From Devosia psychrophila (GTDB taxonomy: Bacteria; Pseudomonadota; Alphaproteobacteria; Rhizobiales; Devosiaceae): a stretch of 64,000 nucleotides of DNA. This document shows positions 44,846 through 54,189 of this stretch, in pieces. Each line of letters opens with the position of its first letter. Within the stretch, counting starts at the first letter, position 1. A program made the translations under genes and the position numbers. Under the pieces are notes generated by a model. It made no database searches and was not told the DNA's origin. It worked only from the letters and a program-made list of their open reading frames with translations. Where the stretch lies: the NCBI RefSeq assembly GCF_000971275.1, contig NZ_LAPV01000129.1, positions 107,068 through 171,067 on the forward strand, read 5' to 3'.

Positions 44846-45999
44846 TTCACCACCCGCAGATGGGAAGCGTGCGGGGCGGACCGGGTCGCCACATGGGCCA
44901 AATAAGGGTCTGGACGGATCGCGACGCATTGGTCAGCCACGATCTCGAAACCCGCAGAGGTGGCCCGTGCGATGCGCGGCGTCAAAACAGCATGATTATT
45001 GGAGCGTTCGATCTCCATCGGACCGAAAGGAGCCGAGACCGCACGGCCCGCCACCGCGCCGAGCACCGTCTTGGTATCGTCGGTGCCGGTTGCCGACAGC
45101 CCGGCTGCCAGCAGGTGAACTGCCGCATAGGCCTGCGCGAAGAATGCCGACACATGTTCCGTCTCAGGCGCCAGGCGGGCCACCACGCCGAGAAACTGCT
45201 GGTTCTCTTCGGTGGCTAGATTTTGAAAGTACGGCGAGACAGCAATTTGACCCTCTGCCGCAGCGCCAACCTGTGCCAACTCGGGTTCGGAGAAGTTGCA
45301 GCTCAAGACCGGCCTCAATGCCGCCTGGAACGACGAGTCCGCCCGTCCAAGCTCGGCATATGCCTTGAGAAAGGCATAAGAAGAGGGCCCGATAAGTGTG
45401 TTGAGGATGAAGGAGGGGCGTTTGAGACGGATTTCCTCGATGATCCGGTCCACATCGACGTCGCCGAGGGGAACGTAACGCTCACCGGCTACACGCCCGC
45501 CGGCCGCCTCCATGGCATCACGGGCAATGCGGCTGGTTTCCCAACCCCAGATGTAATTGGATCCCACCAGGTACCCGTCCGCACCGAACCGCGGCAGCGC
45601 GAACTCAAGCAATGGCAGCACATGCTGGTTGGGGCAGGCGCCGAGGTAGATAACCTGCTCATGCGCCTCAAAGCCCTCGTAGGGGCAAGGATACCAAAGC
45701 ATGGTGTTGCTTTTTTCGAGCAACGGAATGACTTCCTTGCGGCTCCACGAGGTTGTGCATCCTATAATGTGCCTGGCGCCCGACGTAGCGACGATGTCAG
45801 CGGCCAGAGCGGCATAGTTCTCCGTCGCACCCTGAGGATCCCGAACTTGGGCTTCGAGCACAAAGTCATGCTGACCACTGGCGTTGATCTCGTCGATGGC
45901 CAGAATTGTGCCAGCCAGACCTTCCGCGCCAATGGCGGCATAGGGCCCGCTAGCTGAAAACAGCACACCTATCGCTACTTTACGGCCTCGCAGCGCCAT
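44842..45999 (-). CDS. amiC: AmiC-like cytoplasmic amide sensor
   Basis: 385 residues from ATG 45999. A type I periplasmic-binding-protein fold (VAIGVLFSASGPYAAIG, AIDEINASG) but with no signal peptide, which supports a cytoplasmic regulator like AmiC instead of a urea/branched-chain transport protein. WSRKEVIPLLEKSNTMLWYP and YEGFEAHEQVIYLGACPNQH are typical AmiC/UrtA blocks. In the model system AmiC holds AmiR inactive until a short-chain amide binds. It is the first gene of the seven-gene operon. Confidence 0.88.
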   Translation of the reverse strand: MALRGRKVAIGVLFSASGPYAAIGAEGLAGTILAIDEINASGQHDFVLEAQVRDPQGATENYAALAADIVATSGARHIIGCTTSWSRKEVIPLLEKSNTMLWYPCPYEGFEAHEQVIYLGACPNQHVLPLLEFALPRFGADGYLVGSNYIWGWETSRIARDAMEAAGGRVAGERYVPLGDVDVDRIIEEIRLKRPSFILNTLIGPSSYAFLKAYAELGRADSSFQAALRPVLSCNFSEPELAQVGAAAEGQIAVSPYFQNLATEENQQFLGVVARLAPETEHVSAFFAQAYAAVHLLAAGLSATGTDDTKTVLGAVAGRAVSAPFGPMEIERSNNHAVLTPRIARATSAGFEIVADQCVAIRPDPYLAHVATRSAPHASHLRVVK

Positions 46000-46013
46000 T
46001 CTTCCATCCAACA

Positions 46014-46046
46014 CAAAAAGCCCACCAAGGAACCCGGCTGTGTTCC
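46014..46046 (-). promoter_or_regulatory. Candidate attenuator / ANTAR target in the amiC leader
   Basis: Read on the minus strand, GGAAC (46042-46046) can pair with GTTCC (46029-46033), or AGCC (46036-46039) with GGCT (46019-46022) followed by a TTTTT tract at 46014-46019. The AGCC arm lies in the loop of the first hairpin, so the two folds exclude each other. It ends about 15 bp before the amiC start. The stem is only 4 bp, hence low confidence. Confidence 0.3.
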
Positions 46047-46467
46047 AAAGTGAGGCGCAAATGCCCATATATGACTATCGATTTGTCCAATCATGTCGGC
46101 GCTAGGCAAACGAGTCAAGAGCACCGCTCGTAATTTGTGCAGGTTGCCTGGCTGCTCTATTTGGGAGCAAATTTAGAGACGAATCCTTCTTGGTGGTCAG
46201 CAACGTCGGTAGGGTTCCTGACGTATGCTCCCTGGCACTGCCAAACTTGTAAGTGGGTTCAATGCCGTAAGGCAGTGCACCTCAGCCGGAAAGTAGCTTT
46301 CGACCTTATTCCCGACATAGGAGCCCTGTGAGCAGAATCCTGAAAGCTGCCGTGTCAGGCAAATGAATACGATCGCCTGAAAGGCTTATGGAGTGGACCT
46401 GATGCCGTCAATTTGCCATGCGGAATGGTGGTCGGACGCAGTGGGAATTCGTAAAAGGGCCAGGTGT
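46047..46467. other. Intergenic region upstream of the amide operon
   Basis: About 420 bp without a convincing gene on either strand. It must hold the amiC promoter and the 3' end of the araC transcript. GCACTGCC at 46235-46242 and GGCAGTGC at 46271-46278 form an inverted repeat with a 28-base centre, a possible binding site. Base composition is less GC-rich than the flanks. Confidence 0.4.
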
Positions 46468-47508
46468 TTAGCCCGCCAGAAGCTGAGGTTGGCGGCGAAC
46501 GTCCAGGGGTGAGATGCCGAAGCGGCGCTTGAAGCAGGTGGCAAAATATTGGCTGGAGGAAAAACCGCAGTCGTAGGCCACGGTGGTCACCTGCAAGGCT
46601 GGCTGCGCTGCCAGCATGCGGCGGGCGGCTTCGAGGCGGATCATCTGGAGGTAGCGAACCGGCGTCGTGTTGGTCAGCGACAGGCAATGCTTGCTGAATT
46701 GGGTGCGCGACAGGTTGCACTCGGCGGCCATGTTTTCCAGCGTCCAGTCTTCGTCGAGGGCATGGTTGAGGCGCTCCAGGAATATCTTCACAGTGCGCTT
46801 GGACTGGGCCAAGGCTTCAGTTAGGGCGGGCGCCTGGGCCTCGAGTTGCTGCATAAAATGCATCAGCATCATGGAGATCGTGAGCCGCAGGCGGATTTCG
46901 CCACCCTCAATGTCATTGGTGGCGACGATGTTGGCGATCTGGTGGAAATCGTGAGCGACCTCGCGCGAGGCCTGGTAGTAGGGCTCCTCGTTTTTGGACA
47001 GGAATTCGGTCAGCCGTTGCTGGTCGCGTTCAGGCCAGGCAAGCCAATTGGGCCATAGCCATTGCTCGTGCGGGCGTCGGGTACCCATGTCGAACAGCAC
47101 CCAGACGATCTGGCTGGCGACGACATTGGGGTCGCCGAAGGCATGCAATTGCCAGGGGCGCACGACGAACATTTGTCCCTCGCGTAGCTCATACCGCTCC
47201 CCGTCAAGCGTCAATGTGAGACGTCCGCGTGCCACATACGCGATTTTCACGCCCTCATTGCAGTGAAGTTTCAGACCCCAATCTTGCGGCTGGGTCGCGT
47301 CCCATCCGCCGACCGAGCAGACCTGCGGTAGTGCATCGCCAAGGTCGCGTCCGGGATAGCCGCGACGGGTCCAGGCGCTCAGGGTCACCTTGCCTGCAAT
47401 CGAGGCATCCAGCAGATCCTTGCAATTCCCCGCATAGAGCAGTGCTCCGGGCTCGCGGAAAACGGCAGGGCGGGTCGCGCCCAACTCTGGGTGCCTGGTA
47501 TCCATCAC
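46468..47508 (-). CDS. AraC-family transcriptional regulator
   Basis: 346 residues. A cupin-like sensory N-terminal half (LTLTLDGERYELREGQMFVVRPWQLHAFG) and a C-terminal double HTH (WTLENMAAECNLSRTQFSKHC; VAYDCGFSSSQYFATCFKRRFG). Start at ATG 47508 or the adjacent 47505. It is divergent from the ketose epimerase/ABC operon at 47804 and is its probable activator. Confidence 0.92.
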   Translation of the reverse strand: MMDTRHPELGATRPAVFREPGALLYAGNCKDLLDASIAGKVTLSAWTRRGYPGRDLGDALPQVCSVGGWDATQPQDWGLKLHCNEGVKIAYVARGRLTLTLDGERYELREGQMFVVRPWQLHAFGDPNVVASQIVWVLFDMGTRRPHEQWLWPNWLAWPERDQQRLTEFLSKNEEPYYQASREVAHDFHQIANIVATNDIEGGEIRLRLTISMMLMHFMQQLEAQAPALTEALAQSKRTVKIFLERLNHALDEDWTLENMAAECNLSRTQFSKHCLSLTNTTPVRYLQMIRLEAARRMLAAQPALQVTTVAYDCGFSSSQYFATCFKRRFGISPLDVRRQPQLLAG

Positions 47509-47588
47509 ATTCCTCCCGCTGTTCGAAATTTACCGGCGCGGTATTTCGAACGCATGCCTGCCGATTATGGGCGAGTATTTCGCTACGG

Positions 47589-47692
47589 CTTGAGCAGGTC
47601 TCAGCCTAGGGAGAGATGAGCCACAAAGTCAACATTTGCGGGAGTGGCCGAAGCTGGGGCAAACCGGCGATTGCTCAAGATGCGTCAACATT
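47589..47692. promoter_or_regulatory. Candidate AraC operator region
   Basis: CTTGAGCA (47589-47596) and its inverse TGCTCAAG (47672-47679), plus a direct repeat GTCAACATT at 47628-47636 and 47684-47692, 56 bp apart. All are in the 295-bp gap between araC and the divergent operon, which has no coding content. Confidence 0.4.
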
Positions 47693-47803
47693 ACTAACGT
47701 TCAAAAATTGCTACGCGGTTGAAGAAGAATGCATTGTGCACGAAACGCATCCCGGAACACCTGGGGCAGTAGAGGCCCGCCATAGGCGGCCGTAGGGAGA
47801 GTT

Positions 47804-48658
47804 ATGCAGGTCGGCATCAATTTGCTGTGCCTTAGCGGCTTTATAGACGAGCAGCATCTGGGTCAGCTCAGGCGCCTCAAGGAACTCGGCTATGATGGTG
47901 TCGAAGTGCCGGTGTTGCGTGGTGGCCCGGAGCATTACGCGTGGCTTGGACGCGAGCTCGATACGATAGGGCTGCGGCGCACGTCGACCTCGGTCATTCC
48001 ATCGATCGACGCAAATCCGGTCAGCAGCGACGCGGCTGTTCGCAAGGCGGGAATACAGCATCTCGACTGGGCGCTGGATTGCGCCATTGCGCTGGGTTCG
48101 GAAAGCGTCGGCGGCCCGTTCCATGCGCCTATCGGTCATTTCACCGGCTCGGGGCCGACGCCGGACGAATTGCGCTATGGGGCCGAGGCGCATCACGCCT
48201 TGGCCGAACGGGCCAGCACCAATGGGATTTATCTCAGCCTCGAACACCTGAACCGGTTCGAGACCTATTTCCTCAATACCATGGCCCAGGCTCGGACCTA
48301 TGTGCACATGGTCGATCACCATGCTTTCCGCATCATGTACGATACGTTCCACGCCAATATCGAAGAACAGAACCAACCTCGCGCCATTGCAATGCTCGGC
48401 AAGGACATGGGCGTGCTGCATATTTCCGAAAACGATCGGGGCATTCCGGGTCGTGGCCATATCGACTTTGCCGAGATATTCTCTGCGGTGCGGGGCACAG
48501 GCTATGACGGCTGGGTGACGCTAGAAGCCTTTGGCGCGGGACTGCCGGAACTGGCGGCGGCGACGCGGGTGTGGCGGCCATTGTTCCCAGACTTTGAAAC
48601 GCTGTTTTCCGAATCCATCAGCTTCATTCGGCGCGGCTGGGCGGAGGCGGCTCCATGA
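47804..48658 (+). CDS. Ketose 3-epimerase-like sugar isomerase (AP-endonuclease 2 TIM barrel)
   Basis: 284 residues. SLEHLNRFETYF carries the first metal Glu, MYDTFHANIEEQ the Asp/His, and ISENDRGIPGRGHIDF the loop typical of D-tagatose/D-psicose 3-epimerases. It would interconvert a ketose imported by the downstream ABC system. First gene of the plus-strand operon, with GGGAGAG just before the ATG; the stop overlaps the ATPase start (ATGA). Confidence 0.87.
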   Translation: MQVGINLLCLSGFIDEQHLGQLRRLKELGYDGVEVPVLRGGPEHYAWLGRELDTIGLRRTSTSVIPSIDANPVSSDAAVRKAGIQHLDWALDCAIALGSESVGGPFHAPIGHFTGSGPTPDELRYGAEAHHALAERASTNGIYLSLEHLNRFETYFLNTMAQARTYVHMVDHHAFRIMYDTFHANIEEQNQPRAIAMLGKDMGVLHISENDRGIPGRGHIDFAEIFSAVRGTGYDGWVTLEAFGAGLPELAAATRVWRPLFPDFETLFSESISFIRRGWAEAAP

Positions 48659-50166
48659 GTGCTGCGCCGGTCATCGAGATGGCCCACATTTCAAAGGCCT
48701 TTCCCGGCGTTAAGGCGCTGAGCGACGTCAGCTTTGCCTGCCATGCGGGCGAGGTGCACGCGCTGGTGGGAGAAAATGGCGCGGGCAAGTCGACACTGAT
48801 CAAGATTTTGTCGGGGGTCTATGTTCCTGACGCGGGCAATATCCTGCTCAATGGCCAGCCGGTTGCCGTCAAGCATCCGGTGGAGTCGCTGAGGGCTGGT
48901 ATTTCGGTGATCTACCAGGAATTTTCGCTGCTGCCTGAACGTACGGTGGCGCAGAATATCTTCCTCGGGCGCGAAACGCTGCGGAACGGCATGCTGGACA
49001 TGGCCGCGATGCGGGCGGAAACGCGGCGCGTGCTGGACCTGTTCGGGGCCGGAGCCCGTGTTTCGCCGGATGCCTTTGTCAGCGACCTCGATGTCGCCAC
49101 CCAGCAAATGGTGGAAATCGCCAAGGCCATTTCGCTCGATGCCCGCGTCGTGGTCATGGACGAACCCACTGCCGCATTGAACGAAGCCGAATGCGAAGTG
49201 CTGTTCCAGACCATCGACAAGCTGCGCGAACGCGGCACTGCGGTAATCTACATTACCCATCGCATGCGCGAAGTCGCCCGCCTGGCGGACCGCGTCACGG
49301 TGCTCAAGGATGGCGAAGTGGCGGCGCGCTTCGACATGCCTCCTGTCCCCGAAGCCGTGGTTCACGCCATGGTCGGGCGCGATATCGCCGACTTTTATGC
49401 GCCGTCCGCCACGGAAGCGGAAATCGGCAATGTGGTGCTGGCTGTGCAAAATGCCGGCAATGCCGTGCTGCGTAATATCAGCCTCGAACTGCGGGCGGGT
49501 GAAATCATCGGTTTTGCCGGCATTCAAGGCGCCGGGCGCGTGGCTCTAGCCATGGCGATTTTTGGGCAAATGCCGTTTACCAGCGGCTCGGTGACGCTGA
49601 ACGGCGCTAATGCCAATTTTTCGCATCCGCGCGACGCTATCCGCGGCGGCATTGGCCTGCTGCCGGGCGATCGCAAGGCCGAGGGCCTAGTGTTGATGCA
49701 GTCGGTGCGGGACAATGGCATGCTGACGTCTCGCGCCTTCGGCAACCTCGCCGCCAGCCATAAGTCCAACACCCACGTGAACCTTTCCAGCATGGACGGC
49801 CTGCTCGACCGGATGCAGGTCAAGGCCGCGTCATACGAACAGGACATCAAGTTTCTCTCGGGCGGTAACCAGCAAAAGGCCATCGTGGCCCGCTGGATTG
49901 CGCTGAAGCCGAAAGTGCTGATTTTCATCGAGCCGACGCGCGGCATCGACGTCAACGCCAAGGCCGGTATTTATCACTTGATGCGCGAACTGGCCCGCCA
50001 GGGCACCGCCATCATGATGATATCCTCCGACCTGCCCGAAGTGATCGGCGCGGCGGACCGCATCCTCGTAATGCGCTCCGGCAGCATCGTGGCGGAATTT
50101 GCCAATGGCGCGGCCGAGACCGACATCATGCTGGCGGCAACCGGCGAGACCGAGGTGGCGGCATGA
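48655..50166 (+). CDS. Ribose-type sugar ABC transporter ATPase
   Basis: 503 residues with two ABC domains as in RbsA/XylG. The first has GENGAGKST and ADEPT-like VVMDEPTAALN; the second has a degenerate Walker A (GIQGAGRVAL) and FLSGGNQQK followed by FIEPTRGIDV, which is normal for this CUT2 family. Energises the two permeases encoded downstream. Overlaps on both sides by 4 bases. Confidence 0.94.
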   Translation: MSAAPVIEMAHISKAFPGVKALSDVSFACHAGEVHALVGENGAGKSTLIKILSGVYVPDAGNILLNGQPVAVKHPVESLRAGISVIYQEFSLLPERTVAQNIFLGRETLRNGMLDMAAMRAETRRVLDLFGAGARVSPDAFVSDLDVATQQMVEIAKAISLDARVVVMDEPTAALNEAECEVLFQTIDKLRERGTAVIYITHRMREVARLADRVTVLKDGEVAARFDMPPVPEAVVHAMVGRDIADFYAPSATEAEIGNVVLAVQNAGNAVLRNISLELRAGEIIGFAGIQGAGRVALAMAIFGQMPFTSGSVTLNGANANFSHPRDAIRGGIGLLPGDRKAEGLVLMQSVRDNGMLTSRAFGNLAASHKSNTHVNLSSMDGLLDRMQVKAASYEQDIKFLSGGNQQKAIVARWIALKPKVLIFIEPTRGIDVNAKAGIYHLMRELARQGTAIMMISSDLPEVIGAADRILVMRSGSIVAEFANGAAETDIMLAATGETEVAA

Positions 50167-51143
50167 GCGATATCGCTAACCCGCCGCGCTTTACGTTCCG
50201 CTTCGAGCGCTGGGCACCGGCTTTACTGCTCGGCTTCGCGCTGCTGGCCTATGTCGGAATTGCCGTCGGCACCGGGCAGACGCAGTATCTGACTTTCGAC
50301 AACCTGATTTCGATCCTCGGCCGCTCCATAGCCCTAGGCATTACTGCTGTCGGGCAGACGTTCGCCATTTTGGTTTCCTCGATCGATCTTTCGGTCGCCA
50401 GCCTGATCTCGGCAACGGCTGTGCTGGCGTCTGTGGTGATGAACGGCAACCCAGCGATGATCGCGCCTGCGGTTGGCGCGGTGCTGGCGTTGGGGCTGGT
50501 GGTCGGCCTGATCAACGGCGTGCTGATAGCCCGGCTCGAGATCAATCCGCTGATCGCAACGCTGGGCATGAGCCTGATCATCCAGGGCTGTCTTTCGGCG
50601 TTCGTGTCCAATTTTGTCGGACAGGTGCCGGTGGAGTTCCAGGTATTTGCTTATGGAACGATGGGCAGCGTGCCCTTCAGCCTGGTGTTCCTGCTGGCGC
50701 TGGCGGCGGCGGCCTGGTTCGTGCTGCGTTTCATGCGGTTTGGCTCCGATATCTATTCGGTGGGCGGCAACAAGGATGCGGCGCGGGTTGCCGGTATCAA
50801 AACCAGCCGCGTCATCATCGGCGCGCATGTGGTGTGCAGCCTCTGTGCGTCAATCGCCGGGCTCTATCTCGCCAGCCGCCTGCGCTCAGGCGCGCCATGG
50901 ATCGGCAGCGACGGCGTCTATGACCTTGAATCCATCGCCGTGGTCGTCATCGGCGGCACCGTTCTGGCGGGCGGTCGCGGCGGTATCTGGGGCACCATGG
51001 CGGGCGTGATGATCTTCTCGCTCATCGACTCGATCTTCAATCTTGCCGGCGTGGACGCCTTCGCCAAGCAGGTGCTGCGCGGCATCATCATCGTCGCGGC
51101 CGTCGCCTTTTACACGGTGCGTTCCAAGAGGTTGGCGGCATGA
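50163..51143 (+). CDS. Ribose-type sugar ABC permease 1
   Basis: 326 residues, BPD_transp_2 (RbsC) family with about nine helices. AVGQTFAILVSSIDLSV and the coupling-loop block YSVGGNKDAARVAGIKTSRV are typical. ATGA-coupled to the ATPase upstream and to the second permease downstream. Confidence 0.93.
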   Translation: MSDIANPPRFTFRFERWAPALLLGFALLAYVGIAVGTGQTQYLTFDNLISILGRSIALGITAVGQTFAILVSSIDLSVASLISATAVLASVVMNGNPAMIAPAVGAVLALGLVVGLINGVLIARLEINPLIATLGMSLIIQGCLSAFVSNFVGQVPVEFQVFAYGTMGSVPFSLVFLLALAAAAWFVLRFMRFGSDIYSVGGNKDAARVAGIKTSRVIIGAHVVCSLCASIAGLYLASRLRSGAPWIGSDGVYDLESIAVVVIGGTVLAGGRGGIWGTMAGVMIFSLIDSIFNLAGVDAFAKQVLRGIIIVAAVAFYTVRSKRLAA

Positions 51144-52126
51144 CCGACAATACCTTGCCACAGGCAGATCGACAGAAGCGGCAGCTGCCGCAGGTCAATC
51201 CGGTGTATTTCGTGCTGGCGGCGCTGATCGTCGCCATCATACTGCAGAACCCTGCCTTCGTGGAGCCGACCGGCTACATGAACTTCCTGAAGCGCGCGGC
51301 GCCACTGGCGATCCTCGCGGCGGGGCAAGTCTATGTGATCGTCTCTGGCGGCTTCGACCTGTCGGTGGGCTCAGTGATCACGCTGGTCGTCGTGGGCTCG
51401 TCGATGCTGCTCAACAATGATCCCAATGCGACGTGGTGGGTGATCGCGGTGATGTTCGGCATCGGCATCGGTGTCGGGCTGATCAACGGGCTGGTCGTCT
51501 GCTATCTTAAGGTGCCGTCGCTAATTGCCACCCTGGGCATGATGATCACGCTCAATGGCGTCGCCTTCATGTGGTCGGGCGGCGCACCGCGCGGTTATCT
51601 CGCCGACAGCTTCCGGTTTTTTGGACGGTATAATTTCACCGACCTGCCTGTGATCCGCATCCTGCCGGTGGCCGTCATCGTGCTGCTGGTGCTCGGCTAT
51701 GCGCTGTATTGGCTGATGCATCGCACCAATCTGGGCCGCATGATCCATGCCATCGGCGATAATCCGCGTGCGGCAAATCTCGCGGGTGTGCCGATCAACC
51801 GGGTCCGCATCATCGCCTTTATCGTCTCGTCGCTGAGCGCCGTCGCGGCCGGCATCATGCTGGGCGGCTTTGCCGGTGTCTCGACCGATGTGGGCATCGG
51901 TTACGAGTTGCAGGCGATCACCGCAGCCGTGCTGGGCGGGGCGTTATTGCTCGGCGGGCGCGGTTCGGTGCCGGCCACCATCGCCGGAGCCCTGACGCTT
52001 TCTGCCATTTTCACGCTGCTGAACTTTCTGGGGCTGCCACAGCCGGTGCGCCAGATCGTGCAGGGGCTCATCCTGATTGCCGCCGTGGCCATTGCCGTGC
52101 AGCGGCGCAAGCATACCGGGCGGTGA
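51140..52126 (+). CDS. Ribose-type sugar ABC permease 2
   Basis: 328 residues, same RbsC family: AAGQVYVIVSGGFDLSVGSV and MIHAIGDNPRAANLAGVPINRV. Two different permease genes suggest a heterodimeric channel, whereas E. coli RbsC acts as a homodimer. 76 bp separate it from the binding-protein gene, which has its own strong ribosome site. Confidence 0.93.
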   Translation: MTDNTLPQADRQKRQLPQVNPVYFVLAALIVAIILQNPAFVEPTGYMNFLKRAAPLAILAAGQVYVIVSGGFDLSVGSVITLVVVGSSMLLNNDPNATWWVIAVMFGIGIGVGLINGLVVCYLKVPSLIATLGMMITLNGVAFMWSGGAPRGYLADSFRFFGRYNFTDLPVIRILPVAVIVLLVLGYALYWLMHRTNLGRMIHAIGDNPRAANLAGVPINRVRIIAFIVSSLSAVAAGIMLGGFAGVSTDVGIGYELQAITAAVLGGALLLGGRGSVPATIAGALTLSAIFTLLNFLGLPQPVRQIVQGLILIAAVAIAVQRRKHTGR

Positions 52127-52202
52127 CGCTCGGCAACGACATTCGCGCACAGGGAGGAAATCTTGCGCGAACGACGAAGATGAACCCTAAGGGAGGATGA
52201 CT

Positions 52203-53330
52203 ATGAAGAAGATACTGGCCCTGGCGCTCGCCGCAGGCCTTGCACTGACCGGGGGCACCTTTGCCCAGGCCCCCAATTTCGATGATCCGGCGGAATTTGC
52301 GCGCCAGAAGGAATTCCTAACGGCAACGCCGATGGGCCCTGAGGGCATGCCGTGGGAGCAATATCTGGTCGAGACGATGAAGGACACGGCTGCGTTCAAG
52401 AAGAACGGCCCCTATACCGTCTGCTTCTCCAATGCCGGCGTGAACAACCCGTGGCGCGTGGTCGGCTGGACCAACATGCAGGAAGAAGTAAAGCTCCACC
52501 CCGAAATCGGTGAGCTGATCCATGTCGACGCAGAAGGCTCCGACGACAAGCAGATCGCCGATATCGACGACCTGCTGGCGGGCGGCAAGTGCTCGGTCCT
52601 GATCGTTTCGCCCAATACGACCGCGGCGCTGACCCCGGCCGTCGAAAAAGCCTGCGCCGTGCTGCCGGTCATCATTTTCGACCGTGGCGTCAACACCGAT
52701 TGCCCCGTCACCTTCATCCACCCAGTCGGTGGCTATGGCTTCGGCATCCAGGGCGCCCAGTTCATCGCCGATAACGTGAAGGCAGGCGGCAACGTGCTGA
52801 TGCTGCGCATCCTGCCCGGCGTCGACGTGCTGGAAACCCGCTATTCGGGTGGCAAGCATGTGCTTGAAGATGCCGGTCTCAACATCGTCGGTGCCGAATT
52901 CACCGATGGCGACAATGCCAAGACCAAGTCGATCGTCGAAGACTATCTGGCGCGCGGCAAGATCGACGCGATCTGGATGGATGCCGGCGCGACCGCCGTC
53001 GCCGCTGTGGAAGCCTTCGAAGATGGTGGCTACGACATGCCGGTGTTTGTTGGCGAAGACCAGCAGGACTTCCTGCAGAAGTGGAAGGAGCTGGGCCTGA
53101 CCGCCATCGCGCCAGCCTATCCGTCCTATCAGTGGCGCACCCCGATCATTGCCGCTGTGCGCACCCTCAAGGGTGAGGCCGTTCCGAGCCCGGAATGGAT
53201 CCTGCCGCAGCCGGCGATCACCCAGGCCACGCTGGATAGCTTCATCAATACCGATATGCCCCCGCTGCACTACGCTCTGTGCGGTTGCGAAGGCATGGCA
53301 AACTACCCTGCTGCCTGGGGCGGCAAGTAA
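52203..53330 (+). CDS. Sugar ABC transporter substrate-binding protein (Peripla_BP_4)
   Basis: 375 residues, CUT2-type periplasmic binding protein. Signal peptide MKKILALALAAGLALTGGTFAQ. Start at ATG 52203: the GGGAGG at about 52190 is seven bases before it and too close to the in-frame ATG at 52197. VIIFDRGVNT and WMDAGATAVAAVEAF-type blocks line the two lobes. Carries a C-terminal CGCEGM pair of cysteines. Confidence 0.92.
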   Translation: MKKILALALAAGLALTGGTFAQAPNFDDPAEFARQKEFLTATPMGPEGMPWEQYLVETMKDTAAFKKNGPYTVCFSNAGVNNPWRVVGWTNMQEEVKLHPEIGELIHVDAEGSDDKQIADIDDLLAGGKCSVLIVSPNTTAALTPAVEKACAVLPVIIFDRGVNTDCPVTFIHPVGGYGFGIQGAQFIADNVKAGGNVLMLRILPGVDVLETRYSGGKHVLEDAGLNIVGAEFTDGDNAKTKSIVEDYLARGKIDAIWMDAGATAVAAVEAFEDGGYDMPVFVGEDQQDFLQKWKELGLTAIAPAYPSYQWRTPIIAAVRTLKGEAVPSPEWILPQPAITQATLDSFINTDMPPLHYALCGCEGMANYPAAWGGK

Positions 53331-53340
53331 CCGAGCAATG

Positions 53341-53370
53341 GGGCGTCCCTCACGGGGCGCCCTTCTTTTT
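53341..53370 (+). terminator. Hairpin terminator after the binding-protein gene
   Basis: GGGCGTCCC (53341-53349), TCAC loop, GGGGCGCCC (53354-53362; one G-U pair), then TTCTTTTT. It lies between the binding-protein gene and the cupin gene, and would lower cupin expression relative to the transporter. Confidence 0.8.
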
Positions 53371-53387
53371 GGCACAGGAGGAAACCG

Positions 53388-53951
53388 ATGAGCACTACAA
53401 CGCCCGAGCAGCTCTGGTCCAAGCCCAATGGCATGCTGCCAAACAGCCGGTTTCCACTATTGATCCATCGCGGCGGTATTGCAGGCGGCGGCGAGACAGC
53501 AGTGATGGAGCGGTTCCAGTCCAACGGCTGGCTCAATAACTGGCGCTATCCCGGCATCTACACCTATCGCCATTTCCACTCGACAAGCCATGAGTGCCTC
53601 GGCGTCGCGATAGGCTGGATGGACGTGGAATTATTCGGCCACGGCGGCACGCGCCACAAGGTTTCAGCGGGCGATGTCATCGTCCTGCCGGCCGGCGTGT
53701 CGCATAGCATGGTCGATCAATCCGAAGACATCATGGTGGTCGGCGGCTACCCCGAAGGACGCGACTGGGACACCATGCGCGAGGACCACATCAATGAAGC
53801 GCTGCGCCGCGACGCCGCCAAGCGGATCATGATGCTGCCAATCCCAGCCCGCGATCCTGTCACCGGGCAGGTCATGCGCGAATGGATCGACGCACCATCA
53901 TCGGTCGATGCGGGACTGAACGATTTCAGGGATGGGCTTGACCCGGTCTAG
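53388..53951 (+). CDS. YjlB-like cupin, copy 1
   Basis: 187 residues, one cupin fold: YTYRHFHSTSHECLGVAIG gives motif 1 with metal-binding His and Glu, DVIVLPAGVSHSMV motif 2. The family (YjlB) has unknown function; other metal cupins of this size act as sugar isomerases or dioxygenases. AGGAGG lies before the ATG. A paralogue encoded convergently at 54.2-54.8 kb shares long blocks. Confidence 0.85.
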   Translation: MSTTTPEQLWSKPNGMLPNSRFPLLIHRGGIAGGGETAVMERFQSNGWLNNWRYPGIYTYRHFHSTSHECLGVAIGWMDVELFGHGGTRHKVSAGDVIVLPAGVSHSMVDQSEDIMVVGGYPEGRDWDTMREDHINEALRRDAAKRIMMLPIPARDPVTGQVMREWIDAPSSVDAGLNDFRDGLDPV

Positions 53952-54189
53952 GCCAGGTGTGGGCTAGATGCCGGCCAAGCGGACCCCGAAACGCCAATCT
54001 CGGGTCTGAAAGCAGAACATTGTTGAGCCGGCTATGTCCGATTTGGCTCGCCGATGGCGAAAAGCTGACTGTCTGCAATCCACCCCACCCCGTTTCAGAC
54101 ATTCATCTCGCCAGATTCATCCCCTCAAAGCTGCCATTAGGGACCGGGCTGCTAGTGTGCTCGGCGTTATGGCCGGCGTCTTGCCTTAG

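Noticed and set aside
46137..46331. Small plus-strand frame in the amiC-araC gap
   Set aside because: Short, no ribosome site, no recognisable composition; treated as non-coding.
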